DNA from: Sipunculus nudus
Lineage: Eukaryota > Annelida > Sipuncula > Golfingiida > Sipunculidae
Direction of reading: 5' to 3'
NCBI GenBank assembly: GCA_026874595.1
Contig: CM049322.1
Coordinates: 43,214,840 to 43,278,839 of the forward strand
DNA: 64,000 nt
A program made the translations under genes and the position numbers. The notes beneath the pieces were generated by a model. That model ran no database searches and was not told the origin of the DNA. It worked only from the letters and a program-made list of their open reading frames with translations. Each line of letters opens with the position of its first letter. The first letter of the stretch is position 1. Of this stretch, positions 23,833 to 37,400 are shown piece by piece.

Positions 23833-26800
23833 TATATTTATGTAATAATATATATATATAATATGTATATTTATGTAATAATATATATACATATATATAT
23901 GTGTGTGTGTGTGTATATTATATACATATATATATATATATATTTATATACGTAGATGTGTATGTGTAAAGTAGGTCGTACGATATACAGGTATTTAACA
24001 GAGAGGTTATTATATACACCTCATAATTAATTATTTATGGTAAAACCACCAATGCCATTATAGAGGTCACCTACCTTCAGGCATCATAGCATTAGTTTAA
24101 TCATAAATAAAAATTAATGTTTTGGTGGAAGACAGTGTTGAGAATTGGCTTCTTTTCAAATGCATAATTATTTCCTTCAGTCATTCAAACAATACCTCCC
24201 TCCCGAAGTTATTTAAACCTTAAGTCAGCATTAAGCGTTATATTATTATTATTTCATATGTTCCTTTTTATTTTGTTTGCATTTAGCTTAGTGGTGTCAG
24301 TCAATTCTAACAGCGTCATTTCTACGGAAACAGCGACTTCAACGACCACTTCACCTACTTCCGTTTCGTTAGCGCATGCGCCACCGACCGACACTGAAAG
24401 AGTCGTGCATAAACTCAGCAGCGACGACTACAACAAACATATTAGACCGGACGAAAAAGAAGGTAACAGCTAAAACTCATTATTTTGCAAGTTTACTATA
24501 AAAAGTACTACTTAAAATTATATAGAAACGATCGAAATATAAACCATGTTTTTCAAAATGGCGGTTTTAAAACCAGCTAGTGCATATACAATATATAGAA
24601 TCTAATATAGAATCTAATATAGAATCTATAGTGTCCCTCTAAGAGAAGTGTTCCGATTTCGTGTTCTGGTGGTTCTAAATACCATAGCCTATCATATCAT
24701 AGGCATCCATTTTAATACAATGTCACACAAGTTGCTTGAATGGTTCCTGAGAACTGAATTCAATAATTCAATGCAATTTCAATTACGGTTCTTGAGATAA
24801 TTGAAAGATTTCCTAATTAACGTTTTGTCGGCCATATTAGATTTAAGAGTACATAACCCTCATCAAAAGGCCGTGTGATTAATCTGCCTTACATAGCTGG
24901 CGCCACTGTGCGGAAATGTAAGTATTTATCTGTCCATCTAAAAATAATACCAATAAATTGATTCAACATTTAATTGTGTATTTAATTGTGTTTAGTATTG
25001 ATTTCTTTCTCCGTTTACCTTATAGGTGTATCCACTACCGTGTACATCGATTTTCTCCTGGCGCATCTGAGTGTTTACAGCGAGGCTAGAATGGTGAGCG
25101 TCTATAATGTTCAAAAATTGATCTCCTGCACACATTCGTACGTACTGCACGCTTTCAAGCCGAAATCGAGTCATGGCGCCAGAAAAAGTAACTTACAAAA
25201 CTTAAGTAAATGGAACAAATATAGAGTATACTTCGACAATATACATCCCAAATATAACAAACAACATGTGTTTGTCAGTGAAACATATTTTTTATATTAA
25301 TTTACCTGTGGATCCTATTGCGGTGTAATATCCGGTATTGTCTATATAAACCAACAAAAGAAACCTATGCAGGTGCTTCCTTCGATAGTTTACGTGATAC
25401 AACTGTTTCCAGAATTGTTGAAGGTGTAAATGCACGGTGATAGTGCAGCGCACTTGTTGTAGTCTTTTCAGCATAATGCAAAAATATTAGCTGCATGCAT
25501 TAGCGGATTAACCTTTATTGCACGCTGACATAAGCAAGGGTGCCATGGGATCGAGAGTCCCATTTTGTTTACATTTACTGATCATACAACTCAGACGATG
25601 AATTGGTCAAATGTCAGGTCAAACATGCTTAAGTCCGTAACTGCCATCAGGGATTGATCATTTGGCACAATAGACCTTATCCCTGCTCGAGGGTTGCTTC
25701 AAGAGGCGCTTACTGGTGTCTAGACTGGTACCGACTCATTTATCTCTATTTAAAGGAAATAGAAAAGGCCGGTTCAACAACACTTAATGAGAAGAGCTCA
25801 TGACAAAATACGCCAAGTGAACCTCGCATTACCGCTTTACGTGTTGTGGGTCAGCTTTTTATACGTTTCAGCTCGCAGCCACATATAAAAATATATATAT
25901 TTTGTGACATATAGATAAAATTACCCATACGTATTTCATTTTTGTTTCGTTGGGCGTGTCATATCGGTCTCACTTCGGCTACGACCGGTCTTCAGTAATG
26001 TTGCTTTGTAACATACGTCCCATAAACAACCATCAGCTATGAACTTGAGTTCTTAGGCCTGAAAATATATTTTTTATCAAGCTTGATTAAGGAGTATTGT
26101 TTAAACTTTTGTATAATTTGTATTCGAGCGAACAAAACTCTAGAATGACGGATTGGTAAAACTAAAAATTTTGCAATAAAAAAAACTTGCGTAATACTTC
26201 GATTCCGAAGCATGCGACACTATTTGTTTACATTGAATTTAAGTCGCTTACAGACACATGGTGGGGTATAATGTAAGGTACCCAGCGACTACTTGTGTTT
26301 GTTTTGTGAAACATAACGTTAGCGTAAGACATTAAAGTTGAATACAAAAAGTTTCACTGCGTTGAGATGAAATATAAGTGAAGTTAACATTTAATCGAAA
26401 AGACAGATATCTTAAACTTCTAAATTGTCCAACGCTTAAATACAAGATGGCGATGAGAAGGAAAAGCGGTAATTTCTGTGAATAACAATAATCTTGTTCA
26501 AAGTTATTCCATTGCAAGTTCTTAATTTCATTTATAAATCATATTTTTTTGTCATAAAATGTGCTCTTGAAATCAGATTTCAGCATTTTAAATATAATAT
26601 TCTTTAGTTTGAAAGTCCTACTTCAGTGCATACAAAACGACATTAATATCCTCAGAAAATCAATTACCTATGATCCTCAGTTACCTATTGGTCAGCTATG
26701 CTGATAAGACTGTTGATTGACATCTTAGACTGTGATGTGGATCAGGGGGCAGGTTTGTGAGGTAACTTTAACATCTTGTTTCCTAACGTTGTCGTTTGAC

Positions 26801-28038
26801 GTAAACTAGAATAAGCAGAGGTTGAATGGGAACCAAGTTAACCAAGTTCCGCCTAATTTTTTTTGTATGCTTGGAAACATATTAATAAAATAAATATCTA
26901 AAGCTTTATATTCTGTTACATGGCACATTACTATGTTGTTAAATATTCCAGGATTTTGAAGCCACGCTGTTTTTCCGACAAACCTGGAAGGACAGGAGAT
27001 TAGTTGATCAGTCCCGGAAGCAGCAGGTGTTCCTGGACCATCTCTCCTTCCAGAAACTCTGGGTTCCCGACACCTTCCTTGTAAATGAACAGAAAGCTAA
27101 TTTACATACGGTCACAGTGCCAAACCGGCTGATAACAGTAGATCCGGATGGAACCATTGTCTACAGCCAAAAGTAAGACATATGAGTAGATATATATTTA
27201 TATAAATATATATATATATGTATATATATAGGACAAATAAGAAAAAAGTATATATAAAATAAAAGTATATATATATATATGTGTGTGTAGATGTGTAGAT
27301 TGGTTATGGTGTGTGTGTGATGGGGTGTGTGTGAGAGACAGACAAACAGGGAGAGAAAAAGACAAAGAGAGAGAAAGAAAGAGAGAGGTGGGAGACAAAA
27401 ACTTATTATAGACGCCCACACCCGAACCAACTGCTCCAGATGAATCTATCATTTCATCCAAAAATAAGATATTTTGAAAGCATACTTCTTTTTGTCAAAT
27501 AACCCAAATTTGCGCGATTAAACTAAAAAATTTCGTGAGTAAGTGTCGTGGAATACATTGGAACGAATTTGGAACGAACTGGCAAATAAAATGTTATTGA
27601 TTTTAATTGTTATCCGCATTCTGTACATATAATGAATTGTAGTTTTAGTTTTTTACCGGCTAGTTCGGATAAGTAAGTACACATATTGAGGTAAAATATG
27701 CCACATGGTCACAGTGACAACCAGTTTGAAAATTCATTTTTACCCGATGACATCAGTATATATGGTCTAATGGTTCATTTTCTAAATTATCTCTGTAATG
27801 CCCAAGTCTGTTAATTATGATCACCCGTTAAGCTCAAGTTCGGTTTGAAGGGAGAACACAGTTTTTTAAATCATAAAAATGAATTTTTTATTCGTTGGCA
27901 TACATGGAGTAGCAACATTGTGATTTGTGTTTCAGGGTCACAGCAACATTCACGTGTGAATTTTTACTTCAGAAGTTTCCACACGATAACCAGACATGCA
28001 ACATATTTATTGAAAGTTGTAAGTACTCGTTCATACAC

Positions 28039-28091
<53 letters not shown>

Positions 28092-28131
28092 GATATTAAT
28101 TGTAATTATAATTATAGTAATATTTATTATT

Positions 28132-28228
<97 letters not shown>

Positions 28229-28892
28229 GTAGTTGTAACGGTATTGTAGTAATAGTGGTTGTAGTAAAAGTAGATAATATTTCCCATTCATCGATTTCAA
28301 ATTTTTCATGTTTTCCTGTACTTTCATTCAATAGATTCCATGTGTAAGAAGGTTTCGATGCCTCATTTAATATTAAATAATAGGAATAACTTAATGAAGA
28401 TTTCATTGATCATTTGATAAGCACTGTTTTGTTTTAATAGATGAATACATATCTTTCTTTGAGTATGAGAAAGCAGCTTATATAAACTCCTTAGTATGTG
28501 TTTTATGATGAAATCACCACTTTCTGTATTCCTTCTGTGGTAGGGCTGTATCAATATATCGATATATCGATACGAATCGATACACGACGTCGATACGATA
28601 ACCGAAATGCGTTGCATGCTGTATCGGTTGTATCGATGTAAAACATTGATTGCTAAGGAATAGGGTTTAAATATAACCTTGAAGATTTATAAAGCTAAAT
28701 GCACTGTATATTTGTTGCTTTGGCTTTTAAGACTTGATAAGAAATGTTTATACGCATGCACGTCAGTACTTCCATGACAAGCAGGGGCATGTAAGCGATA
28801 ATGGGAAAATGATACTGACTTTCCTCTTTATTAATGAAATCGATATTCACATCACATATTGCTACTAGGAACAAGTATATTCACGTGTATAT

Positions 28893-28937
<45 letters not shown>

Positions 28938-31420
28938 GTGTGCGTGTGAATCAAACTTATTCGCTTAATGGTATAGTGAAACCCCGGGCTGCAGGCGGAC
29001 ACCCTTCTGGGGCGGACACCCCGCCTAACCGACACTTTTTGGGCCGAAAGAGCGTTTTTACTACTTTAAGAACCCCATTAAGGCCCGGCCACACCGAACA
29101 TTGCGCTGCGCTGCAAAGCGCTGCAAATAAACGGCTGAGCATTTTTGCGGCGCTGCACAGCGGAGAAAGTTGAATTTTTTTCAGCTTTTTTTTCCCGGGA
29201 TGCACAGCACGGCGCATCGCAGCGTTCGGTGTGGCCAGGCCTTTAGGACGGATTGCCCCGTCATTCAGGAAAACAACACTTTTTTGTCCGCCCGATGGCA
29301 AAAGTCACCCCGGCTAACGGAGACCCAAGCGGCCGCCCCGATCGAAGTCGTCAGGAATACATTGAAATTGCAAATATGGTCTGCTTCTGGTACGCCTTAT
29401 ACCACTTAAATGTTCTCATGATTTTGGCATGATTATAAGAACGGAGCTAGTTTTACTCAAGTTGCCTTATTTTTCAGCTGGAAGATTCATTTAGGTATCA
29501 TTTTATCAATAACAGCCCCCCCCCCCCCCCCAAAAAAAAAAATGACGGAATTTACGAAGTTTCTATTGTGCCGAGCTTTCAGTGAAGCAACATATTTATT
29601 CTGAATTTGCACCACATCATTTTATCATAGGCCCAGAAGCGAGGATAATGACGTAACTGTTACACACCCTGACGATAACAGTCATGAGTCATGGCCTATC
29701 GCGATATCAGCGATATCAACCAATCCCCCGATCCTGTAACATTTGCATCACGGAAATCAGTCTCAACTACCAATTATCAGACATATATGATATCATGCAT
29801 TGATTTATCATATTTGCTGACCCTCCCAAAATTTTTTAACAAAACTTGAACGAGATGTCAGAAATTAAAATATGTAATAAGCGATTCTTTAATTATAAAG
29901 GAAAGACTGAGTAATTGAGAAATTTTACAGACCCAATGCAGAAATGTATATGTCGAGACGAGTAAGTCCTGTTGATGTCAATCAATGTAAGAATATAAAT
30001 TTTAATAATAGGTAATGGCGATAATGTTCCAGTTAATATAAAAAGCCTAATTCAAAAATAATTGAAAAATAAATAAAAAATAAATCACAACAACTGGTAG
30101 CATTAAATTTTATTCACATGTAACACATATATAAGGTTAAATATTAAAGAAAAAATACCGGTTTTTTATGGTTGATAAAGTCCCATACTTGGGTCTCCGA
30201 CAAGTTGCCGCAGCCGGACCTCCTGAGCCCGACTCCCTCTGGGGCGGATACCCCGCTTTAACGGACAAATTGTCCAGTCCCGTGACTGTCCGCCCCAGAG
30301 AGGTTTCACTGTATATCATTTTATCGTAAAATAAATGGTTAAAGCCTGGGGACAAATTCTGTTCACACAGCAGATTGACTAACTCTAAAAAAGCCATAAG
30401 AATTATCACAAATAGCAAATACAATGCCCACACTAAACCAATTTTTAAGTCATTAAAAATCCTTAAAATTAATGACATCTTCAGACTAAATATATTAAAA
30501 TTTTACTAAAATTACAGCCATGAAGCGCTACCAAATTTTTTACAAACATTTAATTTTTCAACAAGGACCATGACACACGAACATGACACAAGACGTAAAG
30601 ATACCCTCGTTACAAATAAAACCAGACCTTAGATAGCAGATAGCTGTCTGAGAAACATAATACCAAAAGTCATAAATGAAACCGACTAAATCATTGTCGA
30701 CAAAATCTTCACTCATAGTCTTCAAGGTTTGATTTGCTACATCAAACAACATATTATACATTATTATAAAGACAAATGCCTTCAGATAAACTGCTACATC
30801 TGTAACAAAGCCGTAAAAAATTTTGTTTAAATCAATAACAAACTATAATTTCAGTAATTCAACTTGTAAATCTTCTCACTTTTTTTTTTTACAAATTTTC
30901 TCATTAAATCATATAGTATCAAAAATTTAGAATATATAACCATTTAACTTCCATATTTATGTACAATTTCTCTCTCTCCATGTTTCATGCTAAGGGGGGC
31001 TGTAGTGTCAGCGGATTAAAATCCTTAACAAGTCTCCAGACATAATAAAAACAAAAATATTGACATGCTTAATATATTTTGTATGGATGCTTTACTTTTA
31101 TGTCGAATAAAATATTTCTCTCTCTCTCTCTCATACACACACACACACACACACTAATGGATTCTTATTCACAGACATATACAAAACTGTGTATTTACAT
31201 GACACAAAAAATACAGCCTATGACCTTTCCCATCAAATGCAATAAAACTGTTTGTGCGGGGGGGGGATGCAAAGGGCTCAAAGTAGATAGAGATTTTGGT
31301 AGTTTTAATTGGATAGATTTTGATGATTAAAATCAACTGGTCTGGTTATGTATTTAATATCAAGCTTAAGCTGTTCAACTTGGGTGCATGTCATACGGAA
31401 TATGTGCTATATTAAAGGGA

Positions 31421-31473
<53 letters not shown>

Positions 31474-34400
31474 TATATAAACAAGAAACAGAGCTTTTAT
31501 TAAGAAATGATATACAAAGAGAAATGAAGCGTATCGTCAATACGTATCGGTATCGAATTAACTGTATCGCAATACGTATTGTACCGGATGAGGCGGACCG
31601 ATACCTAGCCCTATTCTGTGGTATTTAAAAAATGTTCCATTTCATATGCATTATATAACATAACGCATAAAACTTGATGTGGACAATGATATATTCAGTT
31701 TTGGACACAGCTAAAAGATTCCACCAGTATGGTCCAATGTACCATTTTAAACAACTATGGGGGCGAGTTTCATGTCTAAGGTTGTCCTGAGGTAGAACTT
31801 TATGTATCAGGACATGTCCTTTTTTTAAATATGGATACGTAGATTTATTAATTTATTTCATGGTATAAAAATAATTATCATAACTATTCTAAAGGACCAG
31901 ATTTTGCTTGTCTCCTTTCCTATATTTACTCATAAGTAACTAAATAATAAATGTTACTTATATTTGATTGCATTTAACAGAATAAATAACGAAACTATAT
32001 ATTTTGTTACGAAGAAACATTGCTCAGGGAAAAACACTGGGCCGATCCGGAAGTCGAACCCATGTCCATGGCGCACAAGTCCGGCGAACTAACCGCTTCG
32101 CTAACAAATCAAGCTTCACTAGCGAGATAGTTCAGTCCGCTTTTATGTCACCCCGTAACACACCCCCTCTTAAGAGCGTTCTGCTATCATCATGGGACCA
32201 ATTATCTCAGGAGTCAAACTTTGGTGAGCTTATTCCCTTGGCCACAAAGTTTACCGTCACGTTGGACGAGCCCCCATTTTGTTACGAAGACAAATTAATC
32301 AGGGGAAAACATTGGGCCGATCCCATATTCCAACCCATGTTGGTGGCGCACAAGTCCGGCGAACCAACCGCTTCGCTAGCAAAGTAAGCTTCACTAGCGA
32401 GACAGTTCAGTCCGCTTTTATGTCATCCCGTAACATCATAAATATTCATATAGGCAAGAACCCTGATAAAACGTTTATGTTTTAATGCAGATGGTCAAAC
32501 AGCAGATAATATCGTGTATGAGTGGAAGAATTTGCCGGAAGTCGTCCAGGTGCCCGACAGACTGACACTTCCGGAATATGAGTTCATGGGGTACCAACTG
32601 AAGGATTGTACCAAGAGATATGTCACAGGTAAGCGAAGGTCAGGGGAACCAATTAATATACATTCTTTATTATTTACAAGTTTACTCGAGAACAAATGAT
32701 GAATTTTAGTTTATTACTTAGGTTTTTAAGAAAATATATAATATAGCAGTATCATTTTTAAGCGTCACCATCGAAGATAAAGAACATATGGATCATTAAA
32801 GGGTGGACTAAACAAAATTTATTGCATGAGAAGGCTGTCATCAAAGTTTTGTAGGGCGATAAAATGAAATATATTGGAAAAAAACGTTTACTTGATTGTT
32901 ATTTTCCTTAGAAATTATCAGTCGAGACTCCCCAGGAATACCTGCTGCCGCATGTAAGGCAGGAGTCTTTTCCTACCAATGCCGACAGTTCATGATTAAT
33001 GAGAAAAAAATGCTGTACTGCAGAGTTGATTATTTTCATTAAATTAAATTTGTATTAGCTTGGCTTTTTCAATGTTCTCGTGGTTTGTATCGGTACATTC
33101 TGGTTAAATGCCGTCTTGGAATCGACCTCAGTTGGCTATAGACTTTGAATGATACTCTAGTTCATCTCCGCAAAAGTGTGAGCATAAACATGATACAATC
33201 TGGGCCAAGTCTGAGGCCAGACTATACTATCCAACTCAGGCTAAAGTTTAACTGAGGTTGGATTAGAATTAGGTTTTCACTGAAGTTGGTTTCTGCTTTA
33301 AAGTAGCCAGGGTTAAGGTTTGGGCAGGATATGGAGTGAGGCTTATAAGCTGAGATTTATTTTAATATATTGATCATATAAATTGTTACAATAAATGAAA
33401 CGCGGCACTTTTTTTGTGAATCTCATAGTGCCGTTGTTAGTATCTAAAGATTTATTTATTTATTTATTTACATTATGTTTATACAGGGAAAACCAATCAG
33501 TTTAAATTAAACTGGTCTTACTTGGTGCCCTGTATCAGTACATATAAAACATACAATGACTAAACTATCAATACAATGCATAAAATAATACCATGACTAA
33601 AAATATAAACATGAACATATGGACTCAAATCATAAAAGCATATTAAGAGAGTTAAGAAAGTATATCAATATATACATCTATAGACAGAAGGAGTAAACTA
33701 AAATATCACATTAAATCAGTATATATATACATGCAAATATGCGAGGCGTACGAACCAATAATATTACAATAATCTCTAGCATTTGTGGACCTGATCATTG
33801 TTAGATTCAGTTAAATACGTATGAAATTAATTTACAGTTGTTGTATGATCTATGAAATGATAAAAGAATGAGTGCTACATGTATAAAACGCAAATTTATG
33901 CAAATATAACATGTGTCATATAGAACATACAGTTGCTAAAATTTCCAATTTGATTCGTTTCTTAAAAGATGCACAAGTTATGGCTGACTTAGATTCATTG
34001 GATAAACTATTCCATACTTTTGGCCCCATATATAGTAAAGATGGACGAAACCGGAGGACCCTGAAAAACTGCTACAATCTACTCTGATCGTCAATTTTCA
34101 AATCGAAACCAGGCCGCCTTAGGGTTGCAACAGGCTGTATCTTTGCCTTTTTTGTCTGCCTTATCTTGTACCATTCCATATCACGACTTCTCTGGTATTT
34201 CAGGTGATTTTAGCTGTAAGTACGTGAGTCTGCTTATGAAGAGGAACATCGGTTACTACGTTATCAGAGTGTTTATACCGAGCGCCCTGATCGTCATGCT
34301 GTCCTGGGTGTCCTACTGGATAGACTACAGGTCCGTCCCCGCCCGGGTCTCTCTCAGTCTCCTTACGGTTCTCACAATCACCACACAGGCGACCAGTGTC

Positions 34401-37400
34401 AACGCCAGGCTGCCCGCCGTGTCCTACATAAAGGCAATTGACGTGTGGATGTCCGTCTGCCTTGTTTTCGTGTTTGGTGGATTGATTGAATATTCCATCG
34501 TAAATGTCATGGCTCGGAGCTCAAAGGATAAGGCAGCAGAGAAGAAGGTAAGATATTGTAAACTAGATCGGTGTGAGTGTGTGTGTGTAGTCGTGCGACT
34601 ACCTGGATTGCGCGGCTGGCTCTTAATCAAGCTTTCTTGTGCTTTACACAATGTCATGCTTCAGAACAATGGTTCACATTATCACTAGCTTAACTCATAT
34701 TAACATGTATACCTATAAATGGGGCGTTCTCCTCGTTGACATTGGAACCTTCTTTTGTCACAAGTTTACATGATCCTTTAATTAAAAATAAATCCATGTG
34801 TTCAAGATTAGACCACAATAAATTTAATGGATTGTTCCTTGGCTGTTAAAATAAATACCTCGGTCCCACGGACACTCGCGACAACTGGCCAAGTACTCGC
34901 GATAGAAAATTATGCAGAGACCTCTCTAATGAGGTGCAAGCATTGAAATTTGGTTGCAAAGTTTTGTCGAACGATAATAGCGGCAAAATATCAGCGAACC
35001 TCACAGAAGCTTCGGAAATTAATACCTATTACATGATCTGTTGAATTAAAATATATCCATTTATTATCCCTGATACATCTGTGATTTTTCGGCAAAGATT
35101 GGATATGCATCTGTAACAGTCCTGGAATGTCAGAAATGCCGACAAGCCATCTGAGAACATTCAGCAAGCATCACTGATGCATAGGCAATCATTTGCCGAA
35201 CTATTCCCCGAACACAGCAAGAGGCCAAAGCCTCAGTGAGACTGAGGTCATGTGCCTCCGTATAAATTACATAAATATCCATTTTAAATCTGTTTGCGCA
35301 ACGTTCCTTATAGGCAAACCTACCAACCAATGAACTAAGAGAAAACATAAAGTCTTGACAGAGATATAAGCAATTTGAGATTTATACTAATCTTATTCCG
35401 AGTATACCCAGGCATATATGTGCACAACATGTGAAATGAACCATCGTCCCTGTATTTTAAATGAATCTCGTGTAAGCTTGTGATGACATTCTCCCTGACA
35501 TGCTTTAAATTCGGTTGATAACAAAATAAAAGTGACATGTCAAGCGTGCTGCCCGCTATCGTACAAGTGATGAGCAAATTAACTGACTCAGTACAGTTAC
35601 TAAATGCTATTTAACTATGGCCAAAGACGGGGAAATTCTGATTTTCAGATACTCTGTTTGCTAATACGAATATTATTCAACTTCACGACATGCAACTGGA
35701 AATCGACAGGATGTTGTTAATATAAATACTAATAGTACTCAAACTCAGGCGTATAATATATTAAATATGAATCTTATTTATATGTTTTGTGACCATGCCC
35801 ATCATGACTCTTTAACTTATAAAAATTATCGTAAAGTACACCCTTTGCTCCTTTACTTTAAAAATGCATCTTCTAAACAAGTGTGAGCATTACGAGTAGT
35901 GGCCGTCTGACTTGTATGGGGCGCATGAAAAAAAAACTAAGATTAAAGGTGTCCATTCACCTGCCTTTTGAAACGAATTGATTTGATTTCTGTCCTTCTA
36001 TGCACATGTGAAGATACATGTATTGATAATCTAAGGCTAAATCCGCTTATGTTCCAGAAGTTCTTATATATGACGCCTCTGTGAAGGATGTATGAACTTG
36101 CTTATCAACAACATGTTTGAAAACACAGCTCTGTTGACAAAAAGGGAAACATGTAACCTACGCCATTTTCCAAACGCAAAGTGTATGAACGCAAAGTGTA
36201 GCAGTCTCTGTACTATTGCCCCTACGGTAGGCTGGTAGGGTTTTATTAGGTTATTGTCTTCGAGATGCTTATTAAGCCTGGCTGCAACAACCTTCTCTAA
36301 GAGCTTGGACACGTATGACTTTCCGCCAGATACCCTTGTTGAATTTGTTTTGATTCTTTTGACGGGACCCCACATATTATAAACACATTGATAAAAACAT
36401 AACTAGCAGCCTGTGTGCGGTGTTATCCACGTTTTCTGGCATATTTTTATAACAGCTCCAAGGGATTACCTATAGTTTAGAAAGATCAGATAGGTTTTAG
36501 ACCCCCTTTAAACAGTGAATTCAGATACGATGCTTTGAGAAGGAAGGCTTATTCTCAGTGATGAGTTTATTTTCATAACAATATCTGGGTCACTATGAGT
36601 TTTGTGGGTTGTTCGGTTTTCTTAGCTGTCCCCATCGTAGCTGTCACCATCGATGCTTTTTGTTATTCTTCAGTCTGTATTTAAGCTAGATCTCCAAAAC
36701 GTTAATTTTCAAAAACTGACTTTTGATGGATGTAATAGTCATTTGTGATTTGCACCTGATATATACTTTTGATCTTGACCTAATTCCCCAAGTCATACGC
36801 CATATAGCCTGTTTCTTATTATCGCTCAGTCCTGCCTGTGTTTACTCTGACTCTCCAGCCGGGGCGTTTTTTAATTTATTCAGATTATTTAGTAGATTTG
36901 CACTGCTGTTGATTATTTGTAAACTTGGCCTGAGTTTAATGGCCTCTTGCCCGTTACTGCATCCATGCTCACTTGCGGGTAACGGGGCAAGGGGATCAGG
37001 GAGAAGGCTTCCCCGGTGATCGCTCGACGATTGCGGGTATCTAAGTTTTGTTATACATTTATATTCGGCAAAGGCCTATTTTAGGCCTTGTATGATTATC
37101 CTTTACTTATCGACTGGACATTAACACCCAGTGTCAGTCGATGAAAAAAATAAGTCAATAATTCAATAGAAAATGTCTGCTTAAAATAGAGAATTTTTAT
37201 TTCAGGAGTTGCAAATTCTGGGCACCATAACACAATGACCATTAGGACACCTGTATTCGTTACCATGACGACACGTCGATTAACGTAAAATCATTTCCCA
37301 ATTTTCTCACCTTTCGGACGTTTTTCTACGGGATAACTCATATTTTGTTTTCATGTATAAAGTATTACTCATGGTATTATGTTTTAACAACAAAAGCAGG

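Larger units (their letters stand above)
28541..31613. mobile_element. hAT-superfamily DNA transposon (non-autonomous) with 8-bp target duplication
   Basis: The left end is TAGGGCTGTATC and the right end is the complement of TAGGGCTAGGTATC. The 8-bp sequence TTCTGTGG flanks both ends exactly (28533-28540 and 31614-31621). An 8-bp duplication with TAGGG-type termini is diagnostic of hAT. Both subterminal regions are rich in TATCGATA/CGATAC phrases. No hAT transposase frame is present. Other elements are nested inside (28974-30311, 29081-29242, 30380-30765). The element sits in intron 5 of the receptor gene. Confidence 0.85.
32005..32435 (-). mobile_element. TRIM (terminal-repeat retrotransposon in miniature) with tRNA-like LTRs
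   Basis: Two 156-bp direct repeats (32005-32160 and 32280-32435) begin TGTTACG and end CGTAACA and flank only 119 bp. On the minus strand, three bases after the first LTR, is TGGGGGCTCGTCC (32276-32264), matching the well-known primer site complementary to the 3' end of tRNA-Pro. Just before the other LTR is a purine tract AAGAGGGGGTG (32171-32161). Each LTR contains, on the minus strand, an A-box-like TAGCGAAGCGGTTA and a downstream B-box-like GGTTCGAC, intact in the left copy. There is no coding capacity and no obvious target duplication. It lies just upstream of receptor exon 6. Confidence 0.85.

Noticed and set aside
27969..28406. Long poly-Ile / Ile-Tyr open frames over AT-rich repeats
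   Set aside because: They are translations of (ATT)n, (AAT)n and (TA)n tracts, as at 1233-1595, 10485-10682, 21665-22093, 40847-41428 and 63533-63827.
28957..29301. 114-codon minus-strand frame rich in Ala/Pro/Gly
   Set aside because: It is the GC-rich MITE and surrounding inverted-repeat element read through.
32004..32485. Two overlapping open frames with repeated RRTNRFA
   Set aside because: They are the two LTRs of the TRIM element translated in different frames.
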